A DNA stretch of 64,000 nt from Pseudomonas mangrovi (GCF_003052585.1 NZ_QASN01000002.1:460931-524930); one strand, 5' to 3'. Numbered from the stretch's first letter, positions 18,922 to 28,193 are shown. Numbers and translations are program-made. The notes: generated by a model from the letters alone, not told the origin.

Positions 18922-20208
18922 TCAGGAGACTCGCGGCGTGCGCGCAAGCAATCGTTCCAGCCCGGCAAGCAGCTTCTCCAGCGCGCCCTGGTTGGCGCGC
19001 AGCACGGCCAGGCCGGCGTCGGCCATGCGTTCGGCAGCGCGCGGCTGGTTATAGAGCTCGAGCAGTTGGCGCGCCAGTTCATCGGCATCCTGCACCTCCA
19101 GCAAAGCGCCGGCGTCACGCAGCTGGGCAGAGATTTCCAGAAAATTGAACAGGTGCGGCCCGCTCAGTACCGGCATGCCCAGCGCCGCAGGCTCCAGCAG
19201 GTTGTGCCCGCCATTGGGCACCAGGCTACCGCCGACGAAGGCGATGTCGGCCAGGGCGTAGAGAAACAGCAGCTCGCCCATGGTGTCGCCGACCAGCACC
19301 TGGGTGCTGGCCGTCACGGCTTCGCCGGCGGCGCGGCGACGGGTATCGAAGCCCTCGCGGCGGCACAGCTCATACACCGAAACAAAGCGCTCCGGATGCC
19401 GCGGCACCAGCAATAGCAACGCATCCGCGCGCTCGGCCAGCAACTGGCGGTGGGCCGCGAGGATGATCTCATCCTCCCCGGCATGGGTGCTCGCGGCGAT
19501 CCACAGCGGTCGCTCCTGGGCACCCCACTCCGCGCGCAGTTGTGCGGCCTGGGCGGCCAGCGTCGGATCGACCTTGAGATCGAACTTGATCGAGCCGGTC
19601 ACCTCGACGCACTGCGCACGCGCGCCCAGCGCGCGGAAGCGCTCGGCCTCGGCCTGAGTCTGGATCGCCAGCCAGTCCATCTCGCCGAGCATCGGCGCGG
19701 TCAGCCCGGCAAAGCGCGCATAGCCGCGCGCCGAACGCGCCGAGAGACGACCGTTGGCCAACGCCACGGGGATGCCGCGGCGAGCGCACTGGTGGATATG
19801 ATTGGGCCACAGCTCGGTTTCGACGATCACCGCCAGGCGCGGACGCAGTCGCGCAAGAAAGCGCCGCGCCGCCCAGGGTAGGTCGTAAGGCAGGTAGCAG
19901 TGCTGGACCTGCTCGCCGAACAGCGCGCGGATGCGCTCCGAGCCGGTCGGCGTCATGCAGGTGACGGTCATCGGCAGCTCCGGGTGACGCGTCATCAGCG
20001 CGCGGATCATCGGCGCCGCCGCGATGCTCTCGCCCACCGAGACCGCATGCACCCAGATGCCGCCCGGCGCCAGCGGCGGCAGGCCGAAACCGAAGCGCTC
20101 GGCGATCCGCCGGCCATAGGCCGAGGCACGTCGGGCGCGCCAGGCCAGGCGCAGGAAGATGAACGGCAGGGCCAGGTGCAGCAGCAGGGAATAGAGGTGT
20201 CTGTTCAT
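18922..20208 (-). CDS. waaA: Kdo transferase WaaA
   Basis: Adds 3-deoxy-D-manno-octulosonate from CMP-Kdo to tetra-acylated lipid A precursor, the first step of core synthesis, on the cytoplasmic face of the inner membrane. It is 428 residues. An N-terminal membrane anchor (LYSLLLHLALPFIFLRLAW) is followed by GGIWVHAVSVGESIAAAP with the catalytic-base glutamate, VTCMTPTGSER, VIVETELWPNHIHQC, LANGRLSARSARGYARF, the GT-B nucleotide part WIAASTHAGEDEIIL, and FVGGSLVPNGGHNLLEPAALG. Start 20208 gives the native anchor. It is divergent from the SMR gene. Confidence 0.97.
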   Translation of the reverse strand: MNRHLYSLLLHLALPFIFLRLAWRARRASAYGRRIAERFGFGLPPLAPGGIWVHAVSVGESIAAAPMIRALMTRHPELPMTVTCMTPTGSERIRALFGEQVQHCYLPYDLPWAARRFLARLRPRLAVIVETELWPNHIHQCARRGIPVALANGRLSARSARGYARFAGLTAPMLGEMDWLAIQTQAEAERFRALGARAQCVEVTGSIKFDLKVDPTLAAQAAQLRAEWGAQERPLWIAASTHAGEDEIILAAHRQLLAERADALLLLVPRHPERFVSVYELCRREGFDTRRRAAGEAVTASTQVLVGDTMGELLFLYALADIAFVGGSLVPNGGHNLLEPAALGMPVLSGPHLFNFLEISAQLRDAGALLEVQDADELARQLLELYNQPRAAERMADAGLAVLRANQGALEKLLAGLERLLARTPRVS

Positions 20209-20324
20209 GGCCGCGCAGCTTATCAGCCCGGACGTCATCCACCTATGCACCGCGGGTGTTCGCACACCTGGATAGTTCCGCCACCCGTGCGAGAATTCGC
20301 CGTTGCCGACCTACGGAGCACGCC

Positions 20325-20657
20325 ATGCAAGCCTATCTCTACCTGGCCATCGCCATCATTGCCGAAGTCATAGGCACTACGGCACTGAAAGCAGTGGACG
20401 GATTCAGCCGTCCCTGGCCGCTGCTGACGGTGGTGATCGGCTACGGCATCGCCTTCTGGATGCTCTCGCTGGTGATGAAGAGCCTGCCGGTCGGCGTCAC
20501 CTACGCGATCTGGTCGGGCCTTGGCATCGTGCTGATCAGCCTCGCCGGCTGGCTGGTCTACGGGCAGAAGCTCGACGCGGCGGCGCTCGCCGGCATGGCG
20601 CTGATCGTCGCCGGCGTGCTGGTGATCCAGTTGTTCTCGGCCAGCGCCGGACACTGA
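20325..20657 (+). CDS. Small multidrug resistance (EmrE-type) transporter
   Basis: A 110-residue inner-membrane proton antiporter with four helices that works as a dual-topology dimer and exports cationic compounds. The essential glutamate aligns exactly with EmrE Glu14 (MQAYLYLAIAIIAEVIG). Further matches are GTTALKAVDGF, VTYAIWSGLGIVLISLAGW and the last helix AGMALIVAGVLVIQL. Start 20325 has ACGGAG before it. The promoter is in the 116-bp gap shared with waaA. It sits in the same order as PA4990 in PAO1 as I recall it. Confidence 0.95.
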   Translation: MQAYLYLAIAIIAEVIGTTALKAVDGFSRPWPLLTVVIGYGIAFWMLSLVMKSLPVGVTYAIWSGLGIVLISLAGWLVYGQKLDAAALAGMALIVAGVLVIQLFSASAGH

Positions 20658-20698
20658 GCGGTATATACTGCGCGCCTTGTTTTGCCAGCGAGGCGCGC

Positions 20699-21874
20699 AT
20701 GTCCCAGCAGTCCCTGAGCACCGATATCCTCATCGTCGGCGGCGGCGTGGCCGGCCTCTGGCTCAACGCCCGCCTGCGCCAGGCCGGCTACGCCAGCCTG
20801 CTGGTGGAAAGCGCCAGCCTCGGCGGCGGCCAGAGCATGAAGTCCCAGGGGATCATTCACGGCGGCGCCAAGTACGCCCTGCATGGCGCGCTGACCGGCG
20901 CCTCCGAAGCCATCGCCGACATGCCCAGACGCTGGCGCGAGGCGCTGGCCGGCCACGGCGAGCTGGATCTTTCCGGCGTGCGCCTGCTCTCCGACGCCCA
21001 CTACCTGTGGTCCCCCGGCACCCTGGCCGGCAACCTGACCAGCTTCTTCGCCAGCAAGGCGGTGCGCTCGCGGGTCGACCAGGTCAAGGGCGACGACCTG
21101 CCGCCGGCGCTACGCAATCCACGCTTCAAGGGCAAGGTCTACCGCCTCACCGAACTGGTACTGGACGTGCCCAGCCTGGTCGAACGCCTGGCCGAACTCT
21201 GCGCTGACGGCCTGCTCGCCGGCCAGCGCATCGAGCCGCTACGCGAGAATGACGAGCTGGTCGGACTGTGCGTAGATGGCCGCCAGATCCGCGCCCAGCG
21301 CATCGTTCTCAGCGCCGGCGCCGGCACCGCCGATCTGCTCGCCGCGCTCGGTATCCAGCAACCTGCGATGCAGCGCCGGCCATTGCATATGGTGATGGTC
21401 AAGGGCCCAACCCTGCTGCCGCTGTACGCCCACTGTCTGGGTGGCGGGCCCAAGCCGCGGGTCACCGTCACCACCCACCCGGCGGCCGACGGCCAGTGGG
21501 TCTGGTACCTGGGTGGCGATCTGGCCGAGGCCGATGGCGTCGCCCGCGACGAAGCCGCGCAGATCCGCGCGGCGCAGAAGGAGCTGGGCGAACTGCTGCC
21601 CTGGATCGATCTGTCCTCGGCCCACTGGGCCACCCTGCGGGTGGATCGCGCCGAGCCGGCGCAGTCCGGTCTGGTGCGGCCGGACAACGCCTTCCTTGCC
21701 GAGCAGGGTCGACTGCTGGTGGGCTGGCCGACCAAGCTTGCCCTCGCCCCCGACCTGGCCGACCGCGTGCTGGCCAGCCTTGCGCGCGGCGATGTCCAGC
21801 CAGGCAGCTACCCGCCGCTGCCGGCGCTTCCTCGCCCGCCGCTGGGCAAGCCGGTGTGGGACGACCTGCCATGA
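20699..21874 (+). CDS. FAD-dependent oxidoreductase (DAO type)
   Basis: A 391-residue flavoprotein. The dinucleotide fold is TDILIVGGGVAGLWLNARLRQAG, followed by LLVESASLGGGQSMKSQGIIHGG, resembling glycerol-3-phosphate dehydrogenase or D-amino acid oxidase folds. The mid-region QRIVLSAGAGTADLLAALGIQ is the second FAD-contact segment. The start at 20699 follows the weak GCGAGGC site. It ends in an ATGA overlap with the aldo/keto reductase gene, so the two are coupled. Substrate unknown. From memory the pair corresponds to PA4991-PA4992. Confidence 0.88.
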   Translation: MSQQSLSTDILIVGGGVAGLWLNARLRQAGYASLLVESASLGGGQSMKSQGIIHGGAKYALHGALTGASEAIADMPRRWREALAGHGELDLSGVRLLSDAHYLWSPGTLAGNLTSFFASKAVRSRVDQVKGDDLPPALRNPRFKGKVYRLTELVLDVPSLVERLAELCADGLLAGQRIEPLRENDELVGLCVDGRQIRAQRIVLSAGAGTADLLAALGIQQPAMQRRPLHMVMVKGPTLLPLYAHCLGGGPKPRVTVTTHPAADGQWVWYLGGDLAEADGVARDEAAQIRAAQKELGELLPWIDLSSAHWATLRVDRAEPAQSGLVRPDNAFLAEQGRLLVGWPTKLALAPDLADRVLASLARGDVQPGSYPPLPALPRPPLGKPVWDDLP

Positions 21875-22677
21875 GCACCCTGCACGAACTGCATCGCCCG
21901 CTCGGCAGCACCGGCCTGAACGTCTCGCCGCTGGGTCTGGGCACGGTCAAACTGGGCCGCGACCAAGGCGTGAAGTACCCCAGCGGCTTTCGCATCCCGG
22001 ATGACACCGCCGCCCGCGCCCTGCTGGTCCAGGCCCGCGAGCTGGGCATCAACCTGATCGACACCGCGCCGGCCTACGGTGTCAGCGAGGAACGCCTCGG
22101 CCCGCTGCTGCGCGGTCAGCGCGAGCAGTGGGTGATCGTCAGCAAGGTCGGCGAGGAGTTCGAGGGCGGCCAGTCGCGTTTCGACTTCTCGCCGGCGCAC
22201 ACGCGCTTCTCGGTGGAGCGCAGCCTGCGCCGGTTGCAGACCGACTGCATCGACCTGGTGCTGGTGCATTCCGATGGCAACGATGTCGCCATCCTGCGTG
22301 ACAGCGGCGTCTACCAGACCCTCGCCGAGCTCAAGCGCGAGGGCAAGCTGCGCGCCTTCGGCTTCTCTGGGAAGACTGTCGAAGGCGGCCTGCTGGCACT
22401 GCAAGACGGCGATTGCGCGATGGTGACCTTCAATCTGAACGAACAGGGCGAGCGGCCGGTGATCGACTATGCTGCCTGTCACGCCAAGGGCATCCTGGTG
22501 AAGAAGGCACTGGCCAGCGGCCATGCCTGCCTCGCCGGCGAAGACCCGATACGCGCCAGTTTCGAGCTGCTGTTCGCACAGCCAGGCGTCACCAGTGCGA
22601 TTGTCGGAACCATCAATCCGCAGCACCTGTCAGACAACGTCGCCACCGCAGCAGCCGTGCTCCGCCAACGCCCCTAG
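21871..22677 (+). CDS. Aldo/keto reductase family oxidoreductase
   Basis: NADPH-dependent TIM-barrel enzyme of 268 residues. Catalytic tetrad residues can be placed: Asp in NLIDTAPAYG with Tyr four residues later, Lys in WVIVSKVGEEF and His in DLVLVHSDGND. The C-terminal cofactor region GVTSAIVGTINPQHLSDNV is typical. The ATG overlaps the stop of the oxidoreductase upstream by the ATGA signal. The paired flavoprotein suggests a two-step conversion of an alcohol or sugar, but nothing shows which. Confidence 0.92.
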   Translation: MSTLHELHRPLGSTGLNVSPLGLGTVKLGRDQGVKYPSGFRIPDDTAARALLVQARELGINLIDTAPAYGVSEERLGPLLRGQREQWVIVSKVGEEFEGGQSRFDFSPAHTRFSVERSLRRLQTDCIDLVLVHSDGNDVAILRDSGVYQTLAELKREGKLRAFGFSGKTVEGGLLALQDGDCAMVTFNLNEQGERPVIDYAACHAKGILVKKALASGHACLAGEDPIRASFELLFAQPGVTSAIVGTINPQHLSDNVATAAAVLRQRP

Positions 22678-22771
22678 GGAATCAGCGCCACCGGGTCGAA
22701 GAGTCGATCCAGTGTCCCCGTCCCCGCCAGGTGCTGGCGGCGCGGCCGCCTCACAACAAGGAGGACCGCCA

Positions 22772-23671
22772 ATGACGCGCATCCTGGCACGCAAGGACCC
22801 CGGCAGCTTCAAGACCCTGCCCCTGCAGATCGATGCCAACGCCGACATGCTCAGCTATCGCAGCCTGGGCCTGCCGTTGAACTTCACCCAGATGCTCGAG
22901 CGGCGCCGCCCGATCGAGGTCGATGACAGCGAACGCTTCAGCGTGCAGCTGGCCAACCTGGGCGTCTCCGTACGCCTGACCCTGAAATGGCAGAACCGCG
23001 ACTACTGGGTGCTGGTGCGCCAGCGCCGCGAGGACCGCGGCGACGTGGTCCTCAAGCTGATATCAGGCTACGTGCCGGCGCACGAGCTGAATCTGCCGCT
23101 ACTGACCGCCATCCATGAAGTCGCCGAAGAATGCCTGCTGGAAACCCCGGAAGGCTGGCTGCCCGGTCGCTATGGCCATACCTGGCTGCCGACGCCCTAC
23201 CAGAGCATCCTGCGCTACCGGCAGACCTGCGAGTTCAAACTGTCACCGCTGTCGGGCTCGGCACGCAGCGTGCGTTGCGGCGAGATGGGCCTGATCGAGC
23301 GCCCGCGCGCCTACGTCCACCTGCCCACCGCCTCCCTGCAACTGGTCTACGACCTGACCCTGCAGCTGCCCCAGGACGTCCGCCAGCTGAGCCTGTTCCA
23401 TGTCGACGAACGTCTGGTCGACGGACAACTGGTGGCGGCGCTCGAACGCCAGCGGCCGGACGTCTATCTGTTGCCGCTGAACGGCGGTGCTCCCGGCGAT
23501 CAGCTGTTTCAATTGCGCCGCGGCGAGCTGCTGCCGACCTCGACCCGCGGCATCTGGCTGTCGGAAAGCTTCGCCGAGCAGGACGGCTGGCTGGTCCGTG
23601 CCGAACGCATCCGCTGGCAGGACTGGCAGACACGCTTGCGCGCAGCCGAGCAGGCGCGTCTGGCGTCCTGA
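22772..23671 (+). CDS. Uncharacterised protein, 299 residues
   Basis: Starts at ATG 22772 behind AAGGAGG, an excellent site, 94 bp after the aldo/keto reductase gene. It has no signal peptide or membrane segment. A short stretch AIHEVAEECLLE resembles the REUxEE part of a Nudix box, but the upstream glycine and glutamate of the box are absent and histidine replaces arginine, so a Nudix fold is only suggested. The N-terminal part (about 1-100) and C-terminal part (PTSTRGIWLSESFAEQDGW) show no motif I know. A hypothetical gene lies at the same place in PAO1 as I recall (PA4993). Confidence 0.85.
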   Translation: MTRILARKDPGSFKTLPLQIDANADMLSYRSLGLPLNFTQMLERRRPIEVDDSERFSVQLANLGVSVRLTLKWQNRDYWVLVRQRREDRGDVVLKLISGYVPAHELNLPLLTAIHEVAEECLLETPEGWLPGRYGHTWLPTPYQSILRYRQTCEFKLSPLSGSARSVRCGEMGLIERPRAYVHLPTASLQLVYDLTLQLPQDVRQLSLFHVDERLVDGQLVAALERQRPDVYLLPLNGGAPGDQLFQLRRGELLPTSTRGIWLSESFAEQDGWLVRAERIRWQDWQTRLRAAEQARLAS

Positions 23672-23700
23672 GCGGCTGAGTCTGCGACGAGGGTCCGTCG

Positions 23701-23724
23701 GGTGGATGGCCGCAGCCATCCACC
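23701..23724. terminator. Palindrome between convergent genes
   Basis: GGTGGATGGC (23701-23710), loop CGCA, GCCATCCACC (23715-23724): a perfect 10-bp stem. It lies between two converging genes and could stop transcription from either side, although neither side has a T tract; the sequence also looks like a dispersed Pseudomonas palindrome. Confidence 0.45.
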
Positions 23725-23784
23725 ACACCCTGCGCGCAACCTTCTCCCCGCCAAGCGATGGCAGCGCAATAAGCCCCGGAGCCA

Positions 23785-25728
23785 TCAGTGCGCCGGTGCG
23801 AACACCTCGCGGAACATCAGCACCAGGCGGCGATTGCCGAACTCACTGAAGTGATCGCCGTCGCGGTACAGCGGCCGGTTGCCCTCGGTGCTCTGGCAGG
23901 TGCCTTCCGCGCACAGGTACGGCAACGGATCAAGGATGCGCGCGCCGCAACGCTCGACCACCTCGTCCTGCATGGCCCAGACGAAACCCTGGCGACGGTG
24001 GTAGTCGGCCAGCGGCAGGCTGAAGTGGCGCTCCTGCCCCAGCAGCATGGCGCGGCCCAGACGGGTGGGCACATCCACGGCCATCTCCGGCGTCGGCCGC
24101 ACCAGATACAGCGGCCGGTGTTCAGCCAGGCTGCACATGGTGGCAATGTAGTGCTGACGGAACTCCGCCAGGTAGTCCGCGCTGTTCTGCGCATGCGGCT
24201 CGCCGAAATGGAAGCGCGGCTTCATCTCGCCCGGCTCTCCGCCATTCAGGTATTCCGCGGTGCGCCCCATCATCACCATGGGCACACCCGCCGGCAGCCC
24301 GGCATGCTCCTGCTGCAGCGCTTCGTTGAGCTCTTCGCAGTAGGCCTTGCCTTCGTTGCTACGCAGGCCGAAGGCGATCGGACAGCCGCTGCCGCCACGG
24401 AACAGGATGCCGCCCTCGCCACCCGGCAGAGCCGCCTGCAGCGCAGTGACCACCGCGTCGGCGTGGCTGTCGCCGATGATGATCGCGCGCACCGGCTCTG
24501 CGCCGTAGATGCACGAGGCCTCGGGATCGAGACATTCCTTCAGCCGCGGGTTGTGGCTGTTGCGCTCGGCCTCGATCAGCGCCACCGCCTCGGGCAGACG
24601 ATTGGGAAAGCCGCTGCGGCGGACCTGCTGGGCAACGATGGCGACCAGCGCCAGCACGATGACCAGCACCAGCCCGGCTTGCCAGGCGCGCAGCTTCACC
24701 AGGCCACGCTGCGCCGGCACTTCGACCAGGGTGTAGGAGAGATGGCCAAGCAGTAGCGAGGCGACCACCGCGACCGAAACCCACAGCGGATCGTCGAGCC
24801 GCTCCAGGTAGGCCAGCGCCACTACCAGCGGCCAGTGCCACAGGTAGATCGAATAGGAACGCGTACCCAGCCACTGTGCTGGCAGGCTGGCGGTCCACAA
24901 CGACCGCTCGCGCGCCGCCAGCAGCACCAGCGCGGCGCCGGCCACCGGCAGAATCGCGCGCCAGCCCGGCCACAGGCTCTGCTTGTCGAGCAGCAGCACC
25001 GTGCCGATGATCAGGCCGAAGCCGAGCAGTTCGAGCACCTGGCGCACGCCACTGGACCAGCCGCGGCGGCCCACCAGGAACACCAGCGCGCCGGCAAGCA
25101 TCTCCCAGGCGCGGGTCTGGATCATGTAGAACGCTTCGCTCGGGTTCACCTGGGTCCGCCACAGGCACAGGCCCAGAGACACCGCGAAGAGCGCCCCGAG
25201 CAGAATGACGACAGTGCGCCGGCCGGGCAGGAATCTGGCTGCCAGCATCAGCACCAGCGGCAGGATCAGGTAGAACTGCCATTCGACCGAGAGCGACCAG
25301 GTGTGCAGCAGCCATTTCTCCTGCGAGGCGACGTCGAAATAGCCCGACTCGTCGAAATAGCGCAGGTTGGAGCTGAAGGTCAGGCTCTCGCGAGCGTGCT
25401 TGCCGAGCTGCTTGTACTCCTCCGGCATCAGGAAGAACCAGCCGAAGGCCAGTGCCACCAGGCACAGCACCAGCAGTGCCGGCCAGATACGCCGGGCCCG
25501 CGCCAGGTAGAAGCGCCAGACCGAGAAGCTGTCGCGCTCGATGCCGCCGAGGATGATCCCGCACATCAGGTAGCCGGAGATGACGAAGAACACGTCCACC
25601 CCGGCAAATCCACCGCCGATGCCAGCGACGCCGAAGTGGTAGAGCACCACCGCCATTACCGCCCACGCGCGCAGCCCGTTGATGTCCAGCCGAAATTCGC
25701 GCGCGTCGGCGCCTGCTGCTCCGCTCAC
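23785..25728 (-). CDS. Acyltransferase-SGNH fusion (OafA/AcyltransferaseIII type)
   Basis: Inner-membrane O-acetyltransferase of 647 residues. The N-terminal 360 residues form ten or more membrane helices with family motifs DINGLRAWAVMAVVLYHFG (catalytic-type His), GGFAGVDVFFVISGYLM and RRIWPALLVL. One more helix (about 345-365) leads to a periplasmic SGNH esterase-like domain with IIIGDSHADAVV and the C-terminal DGDHFSEFGNRRL, supplying Ser, Asp and His. The start is a GTG at 25728 with GGGGAG further up. Such fusions acetylate O-antigen, core or peptidoglycan; the neighbouring hexapeptide acyltransferase and LPS genes point to surface sugars. Confidence 0.9.
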   Translation of the reverse strand: MSGAAGADAREFRLDINGLRAWAVMAVVLYHFGVAGIGGGFAGVDVFFVISGYLMCGIILGGIERDSFSVWRFYLARARRIWPALLVLCLVALAFGWFFLMPEEYKQLGKHARESLTFSSNLRYFDESGYFDVASQEKWLLHTWSLSVEWQFYLILPLVLMLAARFLPGRRTVVILLGALFAVSLGLCLWRTQVNPSEAFYMIQTRAWEMLAGALVFLVGRRGWSSGVRQVLELLGFGLIIGTVLLLDKQSLWPGWRAILPVAGAALVLLAARERSLWTASLPAQWLGTRSYSIYLWHWPLVVALAYLERLDDPLWVSVAVVASLLLGHLSYTLVEVPAQRGLVKLRAWQAGLVLVIVLALVAIVAQQVRRSGFPNRLPEAVALIEAERNSHNPRLKECLDPEASCIYGAEPVRAIIIGDSHADAVVTALQAALPGGEGGILFRGGSGCPIAFGLRSNEGKAYCEELNEALQQEHAGLPAGVPMVMMGRTAEYLNGGEPGEMKPRFHFGEPHAQNSADYLAEFRQHYIATMCSLAEHRPLYLVRPTPEMAVDVPTRLGRAMLLGQERHFSLPLADYHRRQGFVWAMQDEVVERCGARILDPLPYLCAEGTCQSTEGNRPLYRDGDHFSEFGNRRLVLMFREVFAPAH

Positions 25729-25833
25729 CTTGTGTCACTCCCCAGCAAAGGCGCTTCGAGGCGCCGTCATTCTTGTCGTTCTTCGATCGTTTCGATCTGG
25801 CCAGCTGAAGCCGAGCCGGCGCAGGACGTCGTC

Positions 25834-26481
25834 CTATATGAGCTTGCGATCCCAACGGATGCCGCGCTTGACGATCTTCGCCGGCACCCCGGCGACCACG
25901 CAGCAGCCCTCGTCGAAGGCCTTGGACACCAGCGAACAGGCGCCCACCACGGTTTCCGGATGCAGCACCGTGCCCTTGAGGATCTGTACGTCACGGCCGA
26001 TCCACACCCGGTCGGCGATCTTCACGTCACGCGAGGGGTTGATTCGCGCACCGCTGGCCACCTCGATGATCGAGTGCTTGTCACCGGTACGGATCAGAAT
26101 GTCGGTGGAGAGCATGCAGTCTTCGCCGATGTCGATGCTGGCGGCCTCGTCGATCAGCAGATAGGCGCCTTCCACCGTGGTGTCTGCACCGATGCGAATG
26201 TGCTGGCCACGGGTATGCCGCAGATAGATCTTGCCGGAGCTGAAACGGGTGCGAGGACCGATCTCGATCAGATTGTCCTCGCCATCGAGGCGGATCTCGC
26301 AGTGGCTGATCTCGGCACCTTCACCGAGAACCAGGCGATTGTTGCGTCCGCCCAGCTTGATGGTCACCTTCTTCATCAGGCGTTGCGCGCTGACGGGAAT
26401 CTCCGCCCGGTTGCCGGCCTTGATCCGGCGACGGTTCTTGTAGATCAGGTCGCGCAGGGCCAGGCGGATTCGTTCGAACAT
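25834..26481 (-). CDS. Left-handed beta-helix (hexapeptide) acyltransferase
   Basis: A 215-residue cytoplasmic acetyl- or acyltransferase. The N-terminus is basic (MFERIRLALRDLIYKNRRR). From about residue 40 there are repeating hexapeptides of the [LIV]Gxxxx type (IEIGPRTRFS, IRIGADTTVEG, IDIGEDCMLSTDILIRTGD, VWIGRDVQILKG), with an active-site-like H in GDKHSIIEV and the end VVAGVPAKIVKRGI, as in maltose/galactoside acetyltransferases. It starts 3 bp after hldE ends, so it is in the hldE operon. A substrate on LPS is likely but unproven. Confidence 0.9.
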   Translation of the reverse strand: MFERIRLALRDLIYKNRRRIKAGNRAEIPVSAQRLMKKVTIKLGGRNNRLVLGEGAEISHCEIRLDGEDNLIEIGPRTRFSSGKIYLRHTRGQHIRIGADTTVEGAYLLIDEAASIDIGEDCMLSTDILIRTGDKHSIIEVASGARINPSRDVKIADRVWIGRDVQILKGTVLHPETVVGACSLVSKAFDEGCCVVAGVPAKIVKRGIRWDRKLI

Positions 26482-26484
26482 GGC

Positions 26485-27909
26485 TCAGTCCCGACCGCGA
26501 ATCTTTTCGACGATGGCGGTGGTGGAGCTGTTCTCCACCAGGCCGAGCACGCGCACCTCGCCGCCGTAGGCGCGGACGATGTCGGCGCCGACCACCCCCT
26601 CGATACCGTAGTCACCACCCTTGACCAACACGTCGGGCTTGAGCGCCTGCAGCAGGTTCTCCGGGGTGTCTTCGGCAAAGCCCACCACCCAGTCCACCGC
26701 GCCCAGACCCGCGAGCACCGCCATGCGCCGGTCGACGCTGTTGATCGGTCGCCCCGGGCCCTTGAGCCGACTGACCGAGCCATCGTCGTTGACCCCGACG
26801 ATCAGCCGGTCGCCCTGGGCGCGGGCCTGCTCCAGGTAGGTCACATGGCCGGCATGCAGGATGTCGAAGCAGCCGTTGGTGAAGACGATCTTCTCGCCGT
26901 GGGCGCGGGCGTCCTCGATCGCCAGCTGCAGTTGTTCAAGGCTCAGCACACCGCGCTCGGAGCCTTCCTCGCGCTGTACCGCGCGGCGCAGCTCGGGCGC
27001 GCTGATGGCGGCAGTGCCGAGCTTGCCGACCACGATGCCGGCGGCCAGATTGGCCAGCGCCACCGCTTGCGGCAGCTCCTCGCCGGCAGCCAGCGAGGCG
27101 GCCAGGGTGGAGATCACGGTGTCGCCGGCGCCGGTCACGTCGAACACTTCGCGCGCGCGCGCCGGCAGGTGCAGCGCCGGATGTTCCGGGCGCAGCAGGG
27201 TCATGCCGTGCTCGCCACGGGTGACCAGCAGCGCGCCCAGGTCCAGCTCGCGCATCAGCGCCGCACCGCGGGCAACCAGCTCGGCCTCGTCGGCACAGCG
27301 ACCGACGATGGTCTCGAATTCGTTGAGGTTGGGGGTGATCAGACTGGCGCCGCGGTAGATGGAAAAATCCTTGCCCTTGGGATCGGCCAGCACCGGAATG
27401 CCGCGCGCCCGCGCTGCCTGGATCAGCACCTGATGGTTCTGCAGCGCGCCCTTGCCGTAGTCCGACAGCACCAGCACGCGCACACCGGCAAGCAACCCGT
27501 CGACCTCGGCGGCCAGGGCGGCGGCGTCAGTGGCGAAGAGCTCCTCGAAATCCATCCGCAGCAGTTGCTGATGACGGCTCATGACCCGCAGCTTGACGAT
27601 GGTCGGCTGCGACTCGATGCGCTGGAAATGCGCCTCGACCCCGGCGGCAGCCAGGCTGTCGGCCAGGCTTTCAGCCGCCTCGTCGTCACCGGTGACGCCG
27701 ACCAGGATTGCCGGCGCGCCGAGGGCGGCAATGTTCAGCGCGACGTTGGCCGCACCACCGGGACGATCCTCGATCTGCTCGACCTTGACCACCGGTACCG
27801 GCGCCTCCGGCGAGATGCGCGAGGTGCCGCCGTGCCAGTAACGGTCGAGCATGACGTCGCCCACCACCAGAACGGGGGCTTGGTCGTAACGGGGCATGGT
27901 CAGTTTCAT
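26485..27909 (-). CDS. hldE: Bifunctional heptose-7-phosphate kinase / adenylyltransferase HldE
   Basis: Makes ADP-D-glycero-beta-D-manno-heptose for the LPS inner core: the N-terminal domain phosphorylates heptose-7-phosphate at C1 and the C-terminal domain adenylylates it after GmhB has acted. It is 474 residues (E. coli 477). The PfkB kinase part runs from VLVVGDVMLDRYWHGG to DVTGAGDTVISTLAASLAAG with the catalytic Asp; the nucleotidyltransferase part starts at about 340 with FTNGCFDILHAGHVTYLEQA. Start 27909 is preceded by GGAG. It is followed tightly by the hexapeptide acyltransferase. Confidence 0.97.
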   Translation of the reverse strand: MKLTMPRYDQAPVLVVGDVMLDRYWHGGTSRISPEAPVPVVKVEQIEDRPGGAANVALNIAALGAPAILVGVTGDDEAAESLADSLAAAGVEAHFQRIESQPTIVKLRVMSRHQQLLRMDFEELFATDAAALAAEVDGLLAGVRVLVLSDYGKGALQNHQVLIQAARARGIPVLADPKGKDFSIYRGASLITPNLNEFETIVGRCADEAELVARGAALMRELDLGALLVTRGEHGMTLLRPEHPALHLPARAREVFDVTGAGDTVISTLAASLAAGEELPQAVALANLAAGIVVGKLGTAAISAPELRRAVQREEGSERGVLSLEQLQLAIEDARAHGEKIVFTNGCFDILHAGHVTYLEQARAQGDRLIVGVNDDGSVSRLKGPGRPINSVDRRMAVLAGLGAVDWVVGFAEDTPENLLQALKPDVLVKGGDYGIEGVVGADIVRAYGGEVRVLGLVENSSTTAIVEKIRGRD

Positions 27910-28068
27910 GGGCACTCCGGCGGGCAAAATCGGCGCGGATCATAGCATGGCCACCATGGCGGGCCGTAGGGCGGCGGCAAGGACCGGCAATCTCCGGCGC
28001 AGGCGCGGCGTGGCAGCCCCGGAGGTTCTGAGGGGCGCGGCATGGCGGCCGAGAGATCGCCTGTTGGG

Positions 28069-28162
28069 CCTTGCGGAGCTCGGCGCCAACCTACACCACA
28101 CCGCACACACCAACCGGCGTGTAGGTCGACGTATCCACTTGACCGTAGGTTGGGCCGCAAGG
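28069..28162. repeat. Intergenic inverted repeat, copy 2 (CCAACCTA family)
   Basis: Nested palindromes: CCTTGCGG (28069-28076) with CCGCAAGG (28155-28162), and CCAACCTAC (28086-28094) with GTAGGTTGG (28145-28153). It occupies most of the gene-free interval 27910-28193 between hldE and dnpA. It shares TGTTGGGCCT and CTCGGCGCCAACCTAC with the copy near 5929. Confidence 0.85.
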
Positions 28163-28193
28163 CTCGACACCAGGCGGCGCGCTGCCTCCCCTG

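Noticed and set aside
20664..20669. TATACT as -10 box before the FAD oxidoreductase gene
   Set aside because: No acceptable -35 element at 16-18 bp, and the gap to the SMR gene is short; co-transcription is as likely.
24835..27945. Plus-strand frame of 1036 codons opposite the acyltransferases and hldE
   Set aside because: Shadow frame; three supported genes occupy the other strand.
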